A stretch of 64,000 nt of DNA from Halolamina sp. CBA1230 (lineage in GTDB: Archaea; Halobacteriota; Halobacteria; Halobacteriales; Haloferacaceae), in NCBI RefSeq assembly GCF_002025255.2, contig NZ_CP054587.1, positions 1,364,001 to 1,428,000 of the forward strand, in the 5' to 3' direction. The position numbers and the translations under genes were made by a program. The notes under the pieces were generated by a model that saw only the letters and a program-made list of their open reading frames with translations, was not told where the DNA came from and searched no databases. Below, one piece after another: positions 1-8,641 of this stretch. How positions within the stretch are numbered: position 1 is the stretch's first letter; the number at the start of each line of letters is the position of its first letter.

Positions 1-4
1 GTAG

Positions 5-880
5 TCAGTCCCCGTTCGGGGCCGTCTCGTTGCCGGCAGTGTCGTTCGGCGTCGCAGTCTCGTTGCCAGGCCCGTCCGGCGTCGTCTCGTTGCCGGCCGG
101 GGTGTCCGTTCCGTTGTCTGCTGGGGTGTCAGTCCCGTTGTCTGCCGGGGTGTCCGTCTCGTTCCCGTCCGGCGTCTCGGTCCCGTCCTCGGGCGTGTCT
201 GTTTCGTCACCGTTCTCCTCGTCAGCCACGAACTGGCCCACGGTGTCGAGCACGTCGGACTGGCTGCTCGCACCGTCGAACGCGTCCGGGAACGGCGACG
301 TCCCGGCGAGTTGGTTCGCCAGCGCCGCGTGGCGCGCCTCGACGCTGTGGATCGACAGCGCGACGGCGAGCAGATCGGGGCTCTCGACGAACGGCGCGGC
401 ACCCGCGTACGCGGCGACCCCGGCGTTCTCGATCACCGCCGCCAGCGAGAAGAACTCGCCCACCTCCTCGAACCCGAACTCGTACTCCGCGGGCTCGGCG
501 GGCTCGCCGCCGAGCAGTTCGACGGCCTCCGTGAGCACCTCGACGTGCTCGGCCTCGTGGTCCGCGAGCGTCTCGACGTAGCCGTACACCGTCTCGGCGT
601 CGTACAGTTCGACGGCGTCCGAGTCGTCGAACGCCGCCTCGTCGAACGTCTCGAGCGCCGTTTCGTAGAACGCGCTCTCGAACTGCTCGAGCGACAGCGC
701 GTAGTTCAGCACGTCGACGTCGGTTCCCTCCACGTCGTCGAACGCCTGCTCGGTGTCGGCGAGCGCGACGCCCGTGGCGCCGCCGAGGCTCAGCAGCGCG
801 CCGCCGGCTACCGCCGAGGTGGTCAGAAAGTTCCGCCTGGACTGCCCGTCAGTCGAACCTGTGTCGTCTCTGTCGGTCAT
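5..880 (-). CDS. Tat-exported ferritin-like domain protein
   Basis: An exported helical protein of the haloarchaeal ferritin-like (DUF4439-type) group. The start at 880 is preferred over 907 because it places the twin-arginine motif SRRNFLTTS about 17 residues in, followed by an Ala/Gly-rich hydrophobic stretch. Residues ~50-215 are predicted helical with repeated Glu and His (for example ALSLEQFESAFYE, DHEAEHVEVL, SVEARHAA), the pattern of a ferritin-like four-helix bundle. The last ~70 residues are a Thr/Asp/Asn/Pro-rich tail made of an 8-residue repeat (TDTPADNG), a likely wall-spanning or glycosylated spacer. The metal and substrate are unknown. Confidence 0.85.
   Translation of the reverse strand: MTDRDDTGSTDGQSRRNFLTTSAVAGGALLSLGGATGVALADTEQAFDDVEGTDVDVLNYALSLEQFESAFYETALETFDEAAFDDSDAVELYDAETVYGYVETLADHEAEHVEVLTEAVELLGGEPAEPAEYEFGFEEVGEFFSLAAVIENAGVAAYAGAAPFVESPDLLAVALSIHSVEARHAALANQLAGTSPFPDAFDGASSQSDVLDTVGQFVADEENGDETDTPEDGTETPDGNETDTPADNGTDTPADNGTDTPAGNETTPDGPGNETATPNDTAGNETAPNGD
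60..185. repeat. 24-nt tandem repeat encoding the TDTPADNG tail
   Basis: Imperfect tandem 24-nt units in the 3' part of the ferritin-like gene encode the Thr/Pro/Asp/Asn tail. The unit length is a multiple of three, so copy-number change keeps the frame. Confidence 0.7.
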
Positions 881-1060
881 GGTTGTCGCCGGAATCCGGC
901 AGGACAACCGTGTGAGCCGTGCCGATTAGTTATGCGCTACCGTCGAGTCGTAGGGGCGGACGAGGCCCAGTAGGGACGGTCGCGCGGCGGTCGTAACACC
1001 GCTCTACGTGGAGCGGATCAGGACCCACGAAGGGGACGGTAGTCGGATCCTTTTTCGACC

Positions 1061-1948
1061 CTACAGCTCCGCGTCGCGGAACCAGACGACACCGACCGCG
1101 AGCGGGACGGCCAGCCAGAGCAGCATCGCCGCCAGCACCACGCCGTCGGAGAACACCGGCGAGAGGTTCGGGCCGAGCGCCTGTGCGGCCTGCTGGTTCG
1201 GGATCATCCCCAGTAGCAGGCTGAACATCCGGACGCGGGCCTCGAAGTCGGAGAAGAACAGGCTGTCGACCAGCGACTTGTACGCCTGGATCGGGTTGAG
1301 GATCTTCAGCGCCAGCCGGAGCTGGAACTGCTGGGGCGTCGAGAGCCCGAACAGCTCCGTCGCCGCGCGGTTGACGCCGGTGACGAAGAAGTTCCAGAGG
1401 AACCAGAAGGTCGCGAACAGCCCGCCAGCGCCGACCAGCGCCTGCTGGTTCGTGTTCGCGGCGGCGGAGACGCCGACGGCGATGCCGACGAACACGACGC
1501 CCAGCAGCGCGGTCAGCAGCGCGAACTCGACGTAGACGAGGATGTCCAGCCCCGACGCCGCCGGCAGCAGCGCGAGGAAGGCGACGAGGAACCCGATCAG
1601 CACCGGCAGCGCGACGACGCCGCTGCGGCCGAGGAACTTCCCGAGCACCACGTCGTCCCGGGAGTGAGGTAGCGAGAGCAGGAGCTTGATCGTGCCCGAC
1701 TCCCGCTCGCGGGTGATCGAGCCGTAGGCGATCACCAGCGCCGTCAGCGGGATGATGATCGCCGTCCCCTGTTTGAGGAAGAAGAGGAACGTGCGGAGCA
1801 CGCCGCCGCCCTGCTGGCCGCCGCCGTAGTAGAGTCGGCCGATCGCCGCGCCGGCGAACACCAGGATCGACAGCGCCGACAGCACCCAGAGCCAGCGCGA
1901 GCGCACCGCATCCCGGAAATCCTTCCGCGCGACGGCCTCCCAGCTCAT
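1061..1948 (-). CDS. ABC transporter permease (ABC-2 type)
   Basis: Membrane subunit of an ABC-2 type exporter. The protein starts MSWEAVARKDFRDAVRSRW, a cytosolic amphipathic segment common in haloarchaeal NosY-like permeases, followed by about six hydrophobic spans. A cytosolic TRERESGTIKLLLSLPHSR loop is the hallmark of this family (ExSGTxxxLLs). The start at 1948 overlaps the stop of the upstream ATPase gene by an ATGA, so the pair is translationally coupled. The substrate cannot be told from sequence. Confidence 0.9.
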   Translation of the reverse strand: MSWEAVARKDFRDAVRSRWLWVLSALSILVFAGAAIGRLYYGGGQQGGGVLRTFLFFLKQGTAIIIPLTALVIAYGSITRERESGTIKLLLSLPHSRDDVVLGKFLGRSGVVALPVLIGFLVAFLALLPAASGLDILVYVEFALLTALLGVVFVGIAVGVSAAANTNQQALVGAGGLFATFWFLWNFFVTGVNRAATELFGLSTPQQFQLRLALKILNPIQAYKSLVDSLFFSDFEARVRMFSLLLGMIPNQQAAQALGPNLSPVFSDGVVLAAMLLWLAVPLAVGVVWFRDAEL

Positions 1949-2898
1949 GGCTCCACCTCCTCGGCGGCGCCGTCGTCGGGCCCGTCGTTCGGCGTATCCC
2001 CCTCCGTGTACGCGAGGAACAGGTCCTCCAGCGACGACTCGCGGGTCGAGAAGTCCTCGACGACGACGCCCGCGTCCTCGAGCGCGCCGATGACGGCGGT
2101 CTTGGCCTCGGGGTCGCACTGGACCGTCACGGTCGCGCCGTCGGTCGAGGCGGCGTCGACGCCGTCGAGCGCCCGCACCGCGTCGAGCGCCGCGTCGTCG
2201 ACGCCGTCGGCGGTGATCTCGAGCGTCGCGCCGGAGCCCACGGCGTCGCGCAGCCCTTCGACGGAGTCCTTCGCGACGAGCCGTCCCTCGCGGAGGATAC
2301 CCACGCTGTCACAGACCGCCTCGACCTGCCCGAGCACGTGGCTGGAGAAAAAGACGGTCGCACCGCGATCGGCCTCCTCCCGGACGATATCGCGCATCTC
2401 CTTCGCCCCCGCAGGGTCGAGCCCGGAGGAGGGCTCGTCGAGGATCAGCAGGTCGGGGTCGCCCACGAGCGCCATCCCGAGCGCGAGGCGCTGGGCCATC
2501 CCCTTCGAGTAGCCGCCGGCCTTGCGGTCGCCGTCGCCGGCGAGCCCCACCCGCTCGAGCACGGCGTCGGGGTCGGCGTCGGCGTCCTTGGACTCGATCG
2601 CGAACTCGAGGTGTTCGCGGCCCGTCAGGCGCTCGTACGTCGAGAAACCCTCCGGGAGCACGCCAGTTCGCTCCCGGACGGCGACGCTGTCGGCCTGGGG
2701 GTCCATCCCGAGCACCTCCACGCGCCCCGCGGTGGGGCGCACGAAGTCGAGCAGGAGGTTGATCGTCGTCGACTTCCCGGCGCCGTTCGGGCCGAGGAAG
2801 CCGAACACCTCGCCCTCCTCCACGGTCAGATCGAGCGCGTCGACGGCGGTCACGTCGTCGAAGCGCTTCGTCACCCCGTCGAGTTCGATGGCGGCCAT
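1945..2898 (-). CDS. ABC transporter ATP-binding protein
   Basis: ATPase partner of the downstream permease. Walker A GPNGAGKST is at residues ~36-44; then come a Q-loop region, a signature-like GGYSKGMAQRL, Walker B LLILDEPSSGLD and the H-loop SSH. The C-terminal ~90 residues form the extra domain seen in CcmA/NatA-type exporters. The 317-residue length is normal. A TATA-like box lies just upstream, so this is the first gene of the two-gene operon. Confidence 0.93.
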   Translation of the reverse strand: MAAIELDGVTKRFDDVTAVDALDLTVEEGEVFGFLGPNGAGKSTTINLLLDFVRPTAGRVEVLGMDPQADSVAVRERTGVLPEGFSTYERLTGREHLEFAIESKDADADPDAVLERVGLAGDGDRKAGGYSKGMAQRLALGMALVGDPDLLILDEPSSGLDPAGAKEMRDIVREEADRGATVFFSSHVLGQVEAVCDSVGILREGRLVAKDSVEGLRDAVGSGATLEITADGVDDAALDAVRALDGVDAASTDGATVTVQCDPEAKTAVIGALEDAGVVVEDFSTRESSLEDLFLAYTEGDTPNDGPDDGAAEEVEP

Positions 2899-2920
2899 GG
2901 GCCGGCTTGCCGCGGTTCCC

Positions 2921-2930
2921 GATAAAGGGT
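2921..2930 (-). promoter_or_regulatory. TATA-like box for the ABC operon
   Basis: Read on the minus strand this is ACCCTTTATC, about 25-32 bases before the ATG at 2898. It fits a leaderless haloarchaeal promoter. Assigned by position and sequence only. Confidence 0.45.
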
Positions 2931-2959
2931 TTCGGCTGCGTCGCGGGTGTAACTATCGC

Positions 2960-3217
2960 TCAGAGTACGTCTTCCGGGTCGTGTTCCGCCGCGACGCGCT
3001 GGGCTTCCGCCGCGTAGCGCTCCGCTGTCTCGGGGTCGTCGACGGGGTCAAGACGGTCGTCGTCGACGTCGACGGCGGCGGTCGGCGCGTCGCGACGGGC
3101 GAGACTGTCCAGCGCGGCCTGTCTGGAGAACGCTCGCTCGCCGTCCGGCGTGGCGTAGGTCATCGTCACGAGATTGCGGCTGTCGACGTCGCGGTCGACC
3201 AGCCAGACGCGGGTCAT
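2960..3217 (-). CDS. Hypothetical acidic protein, 85 aa
   Basis: A small acidic protein beginning MTRVWLVDRDVDSRNLV. I do not recognise a named family. It has a short N-terminal strand-like part, a middle TYATPDGERAFSRQ segment, and a C-terminal charged helix (DPETAERYAAEAQRVAAEHD). No membrane span or metal motif is visible. A longer upstream start (to 3562) would overlap the divergent AhpD-like gene and gives an arginine-rich non-haloarchaeal sequence, so 3217 is chosen. Confidence 0.6.
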   Translation of the reverse strand: MTRVWLVDRDVDSRNLVTMTYATPDGERAFSRQAALDSLARRDAPTAAVDVDDDRLDPVDDPETAERYAAEAQRVAAEHDPEDVL

Positions 3218-3422
3218 GGAACGTGGTTGTGGTGGGCGGGGTTTGTACTCGGCGGTCGGGGTGGTCACCCGTCGAGGGCCGCACCGGTGCGACGGGTCCC
3301 TAAGTCGTCGTGTCGTGGACATGGACAGCACTGTATCCGACGACACTCGGACACAGGTAGTGGCAGCACAGCTATCCGATCGCGCGTGCATTGGTATCAC
3401 TGCCCAAAGGAGGGCGACGATC

Positions 3423-3824
3423 ATGGCGACACAACAGACGGTCCAGGAGATCGAGGAAACGCTCGGACAGGTGCCGGGGTGGATGCAGCTCCTCGCGGAG
3501 CCCGCAAGCGACCACAGCTGGGGGATCTTCCGGGATCTCCTCCTCGGGGAGACCGAGCTCACCCCGCGGGAGAAGGCGCTCGTCGGCGTGAGCGCGGCCG
3601 CGGCGATGAACTGTCAGTACTGCTCGTACTTCCACAAGGAGGAGGCCCGGTTCGCGGGAGTCTCGGAGGCCGAACTCGCGGAAACGATCAACGTCGCCGG
3701 CGTCACCGAGTACTTCTCGACGGTGCTGCACGGCAACGAGTACGAACACGACACGTTCGTCACCGAGACGGACGAGGTGTTCGACCACCTCCGGGAACAG
3801 GGGATGGCCCCGGCCGACGACTGA
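3423..3824 (+). CDS. AhpD-like carboxymuconolactone decarboxylase family protein
   Basis: A 133-residue all-helical protein of the CMD/AhpD superfamily. The active-site motif is CQYCSYFHKEEA (Cys-x2-Cys-x3-His) at residues ~64-75, the redox pair that serves alkylhydroperoxidase activity in AhpD. The preceding TPREKALVGVSAAAAMN is the usual helix before the motif. The ATG at 3423 follows a strong AAGGAGGG ribosome-binding site. The real substrate is unknown; a peroxidase or disulfide-reductase role is inferred. Confidence 0.88.
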   Translation: MATQQTVQEIEETLGQVPGWMQLLAEPASDHSWGIFRDLLLGETELTPREKALVGVSAAAAMNCQYCSYFHKEEARFAGVSEAELAETINVAGVTEYFSTVLHGNEYEHDTFVTETDEVFDHLREQGMAPADD

Positions 3825-3873
3825 TTCGTCCAGGGCGTCACGCTCAAACGCGCCCACGCCCTACCCCGACTGA

Positions 3874-5670
3874 ATGGACGCGAGCGAGGTCCGCGAACGC
3901 GCCGGCGACCTCCCCCGGGAGCCCGGCGTCTACCAGTTCCTCGACCGCGACGGCGACACGGTTCTCTACGTCGGCAAGGCGGTCGACATCCGCGACCGCG
4001 TGCGCTCCTACGCCGACCATCGAGGCGGCTTCGCCGCCTCGAGCCGCGCGAACGGCGAAGCCGTGAGCGGACCGCGGAGCGATCGCATCCGGAAGATGGT
4101 GGCCCGCGCCGACGCCGTCGACACCGCCGTCACCGACACCGAAACACAGGCGCTGCTGCTCGAAGCGAACCTGATCAAGCGCCACCAGCCGCGGTACAAC
4201 GTCCGGCTGAAGGACGACAAATCCTACCCACTGGTGCAGTTGACCGACCACGAGTACCCCCGGATCGAGATCACCCGCGACCCCGACGACGCCGCCACGG
4301 TCTTCGGCCCGTACACCCGGAAGGGCGACGTCGAGACGGTCGTGAAGGCGATCCGGGAGACGTACGGGCTGCGGGGCTGTTCGGACCACAAGTTCAGCAA
4401 CCGCGACCGTCCCTGCATCGACCACGAGATGGGACTCTGTTCGGCGCCCTGCGTCGACGCGATCGACGCCGAGAGCTACGCGGAGGACGTCGAGAGCGCG
4501 GTCCGCTTCTTCGAAGGTGAGACGGGCGTCCTCGCCGACCCGCTCCGCCGGGAGATGGAGAGCGCCGCACAGAGCGAGGAGTTCGAGCGCGCCGCCAACG
4601 CCCGGGACCGCCTCGAAGCGGTCGAGTCGTTCCACGGCGAGGGCGGCGAGGCGGTCTCCTCGCCCGGGAATCGCCAGGAAATCGACGTACTCGCGGCGGT
4701 CGTAGAGGGTGGTGACGCCACAGTCGCGCGACTCCACGCCGACGCCGGGCAGTTGGTGGACCGCTCCAGACACCGCCTCGACGCCCCGGAGGGCGAGGAC
4801 CGCGTCGCGACGCTGCTCTCAGCGTTCCTCACCCAGTACTACGCCGAACGCGAACTCCCCGAGGCGATCCTGCTCTCGGAGCGGCCGGACGACCAGGACG
4901 TGCTCGACTGGCTCGAGACCGCCGGCGTCGACGTGTCGGTTCCGGGCGCAGGCCGGGAGGGGAAGCTCGTCGAACTCGCGCTGAAAAACGCCCGCAGCGG
5001 CGTCGGCGGCGCCGACGACCCCGTGGGCGCGCTCGGGCAGGCGCTCGACATCCCGCGCCCCGAGCGGATCGAGGGGTTCGACGTGAGCCACGCCCAAGGG
5101 AAGGCGGTCGTCGGCAGCGACGTCTGCTTCGTCGGCGGGAGCGCCGAGAAGTCGGGCTACCGGCGGAAGAAGCTGCCCGAGCGCAACGACGACTACGCCA
5201 ACATGCGCGAACTGGTGCGCTGGCGGGCCGAACGCGCCGTCGACGGGATAGACGACCGCCCCGATCCGGACCTGCTGCTGATCGACGGCGGCGAGGGGCA
5301 GCTGGGCGCCGCGACGGACGCGCTCGACGAGGTCGGCTGGGACGTCCCCTGCATCGCGCTGGCGAAGTCGGAGGAGCTGGTGATCACGCCCGACAACGTG
5401 GAGCGGTTCGACGACGACGCCCCCCACCTCCACCTGCTCCAGCGGGTGCGCGACGAGGCCCACCGCTTCGCGGTCCAGTACCACCAGAGCGTCCGCGACG
5501 AGGTGACGACCGCGCTCGACGAGGTGGAGGGCGTGGGGCCGGCGACCCGGAAGCGGCTGCTCCGGCGGTTCGGCTCGGTCGACGCGATCCGCGAGGCCGG
5601 CGAGTCGGCGCTGCGGGACGTCGACGGCGTCGGGCCGACGACCGCCGAACGGATCGCCCGACGGCTGTGA
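3874..5670 (+). CDS. uvrC: Excinuclease ABC subunit C (UvrC)
   Basis: Makes both incisions in nucleotide excision repair with UvrA and UvrB. Order of domains: GIY-YIG nuclease at the N-terminus ([11 protein letters not shown]...[17 protein letters not shown]), a UVR domain ([17 protein letters not shown]), the RNase H-like 5' incision domain ([18 protein letters not shown] and [12 protein letters not shown]), and two C-terminal helix-hairpin-helix motifs ([26 protein letters not shown]). The 598-residue length is normal. About 20 extra residues after VRSYAD ([12 protein letters not shown] region) come from an in-frame hairpin insertion. Confidence 0.97.
   Translation: MDASEVRERAGDLPREPGVYQFLDRDGDTVLYVGKAVDIRDRVRSYADHRGGFAASSRANGEAVSGPRSDRIRKMVARADAVDTAVTDTETQALLLEANLIKRHQPRYNVRLKDDKSYPLVQLTDHEYPRIEITRDPDDAATVFGPYTRKGDVETVVKAIRETYGLRGCSDHKFSNRDRPCIDHEMGLCSAPCVDAIDAESYAEDVESAVRFFEGETGVLADPLRREMESAAQSEEFERAANARDRLEAVESFHGEGGEAVSSPGNRQEIDVLAAVVEGGDATVARLHADAGQLVDRSRHRLDAPEGEDRVATLLSAFLTQYYAERELPEAILLSERPDDQDVLDWLETAGVDVSVPGAGREGKLVELALKNARSGVGGADDPVGALGQALDIPRPERIEGFDVSHAQGKAVVGSDVCFVGGSAEKSGYRRKKLPERNDDYANMRELVRWRAERAVDGIDDRPDPDLLLIDGGEGQLGAATDALDEVGWDVPCIALAKSEELVITPDNVERFDDDAPHLHLLQRVRDEAHRFAVQYHQSVRDEVTTALDEVEGVGPATRKRLLRRFGSVDAIREAGESALRDVDGVGPTTAERIARRL
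4021..4064. repeat. In-frame hairpin insertion inside uvrC
   Basis: A 9-bp stem CGAGGCGGC with loop TTC occupies 4021-4041. A second hairpin, ACGGC-GAA-GCCGT, is at 4052-4064. Together they encode part of an extra ~20-residue loop between the GIY-YIG core and the conserved [11 protein letters not shown] segment. The design (inverted repeat with a 3-nt loop, frame kept) matches cassettes in the HAD gene. Confidence 0.65.
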
Positions 5671-5784
5671 CCCGACCGGTCAATCAGCCGTTTCACTCTC
5701 CAGTAACTATTTCACGAACGCCGACAAATCGCCGCCCGTTCGCCGCTCTTGCCCTCCATGGCGAGTCGCCGGCGTACGCCATCC

Positions 5785-7053
5785 ATGAAACGAACACTAC
5801 TGATCGCGCTCCTCGTCGTGCTGGCCGGCGTGCCAGCCGCGGCGGCAGTCGCGCCGACCGGCGGCGCGACGGACGCACCGGTCCCCGCAGTGAACGACGC
5901 CGTATCGACCGACGAGAACGACCACGACAACTACACGCGGCTCTACGTCGACGCCCAGGACAGCTACCTCGACCTCAAGCCCGGGCAGAGCGGGACGTTC
6001 ACCGTCGTCGTCGAGAACGGTGAGGACGAGACGGTCGACGTGAACCCCCACGTGTTCACGTCGCCGACCGACCGCAACCCGATCGAGGAGTCGTGGGTCG
6101 AGATCGACGGCCCCGACAGCATCGACGCGGGCGAGGAAGCCGAGTACGAGGTCAGCGTCGCGGTGCCTGAGGAGACCGAGATCGCGCGCTACACCGCCCA
6201 GATCGCGTTCACCGACGAGACCGTCTCGGCGGCCGGCGGGCCCGAGCGCCCGATCCACGCCGCCTACACGAGCGTGAACGTCTGGAAGGAGCCGACCGTC
6301 CAGATCCTCTCGAGTACGTACATCAACACGCAGGTCGAGGCGGGCGACTCGGTCAGCAAGCAGATCGTGATCGAGAACACCGGCGAAGAGGCGGTGCCGC
6401 TGAGCCCCGAGCGCGCCCAGCAGCAGGGCACCTGCATGGGCACCCACTGCCCGCAGCAGGTCGACCAGTCCTGGATCGACATCGACGCGCCGAGCCAGAT
6501 CGCGCCGGGTGAGACCGCGACGGTGACGGTCACCGTCTCGCCCGACGCCGACGCCGATCGCGGGCGCTACGACACGTCGATCGACCTGGGGCTCGACGAC
6601 CCCAACCGCCGTGACCGCAACGGCTACTGGCAGGAAGTCAGCCTGAGCTTCGTCGTCTGGGAACAGCCCGAGGAGGCGTACGAGGCCGAGTTCGACGTCT
6701 CGGAGCGGGCCGACAACGTCACGCTGACGCTGAACCCGCAGAACCGCCGCACCGCCGAGAACGCCGACGAGGCGAGCTTCGACGTGACGTTCGTCTCGCC
6801 CGACGGCGAACGCATCGAGGCCGAGCGCGTGCAGATCAGCCAGAGCGGTTACGTGAACCTCGGCGCCTCCCCGGAGCGCGGCGCCTCGCAGGACGGCGCC
6901 TACGCCACCAACGGCGGCGGGACCGAGTTCGTCTACGAGCTCGATGAGCCGGCCGCCGGCAAGTGGACCGCCGAGATCATGCCCGAGGACACGATCGGGT
7001 TCCAGTACGAGATCACGCAGAACGAGTCCGACGACGACGAGTCGGACGAGTAA
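5785..7053 (+). CDS. Secreted protein with Ig-like (NEW3/CARDB-type) domains
   Basis: Begins with a Sec signal peptide (MKRTLLIALLVVLAGVPAAAA) and continues as an acidic beta-rich extracellular protein of 422 residues. Two segments look like NEW3/CARDB-type beta-sandwiches of the COG1470 kind: LDLKPGQSGTFTVVVENG near residue 62 and EAGDSVSKQIVIENTGEE near 187. The tail is Asp/Glu-rich without a transmembrane anchor. ATG 5785 was chosen over 5749 because it directly starts the signal peptide. Function unknown; probably a cell-surface or secreted accessory protein. Confidence 0.82.
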   Translation: MKRTLLIALLVVLAGVPAAAAVAPTGGATDAPVPAVNDAVSTDENDHDNYTRLYVDAQDSYLDLKPGQSGTFTVVVENGEDETVDVNPHVFTSPTDRNPIEESWVEIDGPDSIDAGEEAEYEVSVAVPEETEIARYTAQIAFTDETVSAAGGPERPIHAAYTSVNVWKEPTVQILSSTYINTQVEAGDSVSKQIVIENTGEEAVPLSPERAQQQGTCMGTHCPQQVDQSWIDIDAPSQIAPGETATVTVTVSPDADADRGRYDTSIDLGLDDPNRRDRNGYWQEVSLSFVVWEQPEEAYEAEFDVSERADNVTLTLNPQNRRTAENADEASFDVTFVSPDGERIEAERVQISQSGYVNLGASPERGASQDGAYATNGGGTEFVYELDEPAAGKWTAEIMPEDTIGFQYEITQNESDDDESDE

Positions 7054-7070
7054 CCCCACCGTCTCCCCCA

Positions 7071-7076
7071 TTTTTT
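7071..7076 (+). terminator. T6 run after the secreted protein gene
   Basis: Six Ts lie 18 bases after the stop codon in an otherwise GC-rich spacer. Oligo-T tracts are the main intrinsic termination signal in archaea. Confidence 0.4.
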
Positions 7077-7150
7077 GCGGTGCCGCGGCCGACCAGCGGC
7101 GCGTGTCGCGACCGCCGACCTCTCCCCCACGGAAGCCCAATCCTGGAGCG

Positions 7151-8155
7151 ATGCCATCGGAGATGACCGCACACGTCGTCGAGGAGCACGGCGGCCCCGA
7201 CGAGTTCACCGAGATCGAGCGGCCGGTGCCCGATCCCGGCCCCGAGGAGATCCGTGTCGAGGTCGTCGCCTCCAGTGTCAACCCCGTCGACTACAAGATC
7301 CGCCGGGGCGACATCCCCGACTTCGCCCCGGAGTTCCCCGCGACGCTGGGCTGTGACGTGTCGGGCGTCGTCGACGCGGTCGGCGACGACGTCCAGCGCT
7401 TCGAGGCGGGCGACGAGGTGTACGGGATGCCCGGCGGCGCGGGCCGACAGGGCGCGCTCGCGGAGTACGTCGTCGGCGACGCGGGCACGTTCGCCAACGC
7501 CCCCGAGTCGATCCCGCTTTCCGACGCCGCCGCGCTGCCGGTCGTCGCGCTCACGGCGTGGGAGTTGCTGACCGACAAGAGCGACGTGGGAATCGACGAC
7601 GACGTGTTGGTGTACGGCGCCAGCGGCGGCGTCGGCCATATCGGCGTGCAGGTCGCCCGCTGGCTGGGCGCGAACGTCGTCGCCACCGGCTCGACCGCCG
7701 CGAAGCGCGACCTCGCGCGGGAACTGGGCGCCGACGCCGCCGTCGACTACACCGAGCGTTCGCCCGCCGAGTACGTCGACGAGCACACCGGCGGCGCGGG
7801 GTTCGACACCGTGTTCGACCCCGTCGGCGACGACCACCTCGAGACCGCGTTCGAGGCGGCCCGCCCGTTCGGCAGCGTCGTCACCACCGAGACAAGCGCC
7901 GCCGAGGACGTCTCGCTCGCAGCGCTGCACGAGAACTCGCTCGAACTCGGCGTCGTGCTGGTGATCCTCCCGGTGCTGCGCGGCGAGGGGGAGGAGCGGA
8001 TCGGCACGGAACTGGCCGAGATCGCGTCGCTGGTCGACGACGGCGCGATCACCCCCCACATCGACGAGCGGTTCGCGTTCGACGAGGTGGCCGACGCCCA
8101 CGAACTGGCCGAGTCCGGCGAGTTCGTCGGGAAGATCCTGCTCGAGAACGACTGA
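7151..8155 (+). CDS. NADPH:quinone oxidoreductase / zinc-binding alcohol dehydrogenase family protein
   Basis: Medium-chain dehydrogenase/reductase, quinone-oxidoreductase branch. The N-terminal GroES-like domain holds EVVASSVNPVDYKIRRGDIP and the LGCDVSGVV turn; the Rossmann domain holds YGASGGVGHIGVQVARWLGANV. The structural-zinc cysteines are absent, which fits the QOR group. It probably reduces quinones or enones with NAD(P)H. ATG 7163 (MTAHVVEEHGG) is an equally good start. The stop touches the convergent lipoprotein gene with no spacer. Confidence 0.9.
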   Translation: MPSEMTAHVVEEHGGPDEFTEIERPVPDPGPEEIRVEVVASSVNPVDYKIRRGDIPDFAPEFPATLGCDVSGVVDAVGDDVQRFEAGDEVYGMPGGAGRQGALAEYVVGDAGTFANAPESIPLSDAAALPVVALTAWELLTDKSDVGIDDDVLVYGASGGVGHIGVQVARWLGANVVATGSTAAKRDLARELGADAAVDYTERSPAEYVDEHTGGAGFDTVFDPVGDDHLETAFEAARPFGSVVTTETSAAEDVSLAALHENSLELGVVLVILPVLRGEGEERIGTELAEIASLVDDGAITPHIDERFAFDEVADAHELAESGEFVGKILLEND

Positions 8156-8605
8156 TCAGTCCTGCTCGATCAGGAGTCGGTAGTCGGCGACCGTGCGGGC
8201 CTCGTCGCCGCTGCCGGGGTACAGCAGTTCGAGCTCCCACTCCCCGCCGGCGGCGAGTCGGTCGGTGTCCGCTTCGCTCTCGTCGAGCAGCGTTCCGTCC
8301 TCGTCGAAGAACCGAGCGATAGCGGTGACGCCGACCGCCGCCGACTCGCCCGTGTTCTCGATCGTGGCTTCGACGGCGACGAGTTCGTCCTCGCTCCCCT
8401 CGTTCGAGCGGGAGAGACCGTGTTCGACTACTGCGAGCGAGCCGCTCGCCGGCGTCCCGATCGTCGACGGCGTCGGGGTAGCTGTGGGGCTCGGACTGGG
8501 AGTCGACGAGTCGGTGGGGGTCCCGTCGCCGAAGCCGGAACAGCCGGCCAGCCCGGCGGCGGTGGTCAGGAGGGCGGTGCGCGCGAGGAGGGCACGACGG
8601 CGCAT
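8156..8605 (-). CDS. FxLYD-type lipoprotein
   Basis: Signal sequence MRRRALLARTALLTTAAG with lipobox LAGC, then a Thr/Ser/Pro linker (GTPTDSSTPSPSPTATPTP) and a ~90-residue beta domain with AVEATIENTGESAAVGVTA and a FFDEDGTLLDESEAD turn, typical of FxLYD/DUF3426-like domains. Likely attached outside the membrane. The RR is close to Tat-lipoprotein signals common in haloarchaea. Specific role unknown. Confidence 0.8.
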   Translation of the reverse strand: MRRRALLARTALLTTAAGLAGCSGFGDGTPTDSSTPSPSPTATPTPSTIGTPASGSLAVVEHGLSRSNEGSEDELVAVEATIENTGESAAVGVTAIARFFDEDGTLLDESEADTDRLAAGGEWELELLYPGSGDEARTVADYRLLIEQD

Positions 8606-8641
8606 AGCGGTCGCTCGGACCGCGAACCCATAGCTCCTGTG

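Noticed and set aside
5797-7281. Long minus-strand ORF (494 codons) opposite the secreted protein gene
   Set aside because: High-GC antisense shadow: Arg/Val/Gly-rich, no domain, while the plus strand has a signal peptide and beta domains.
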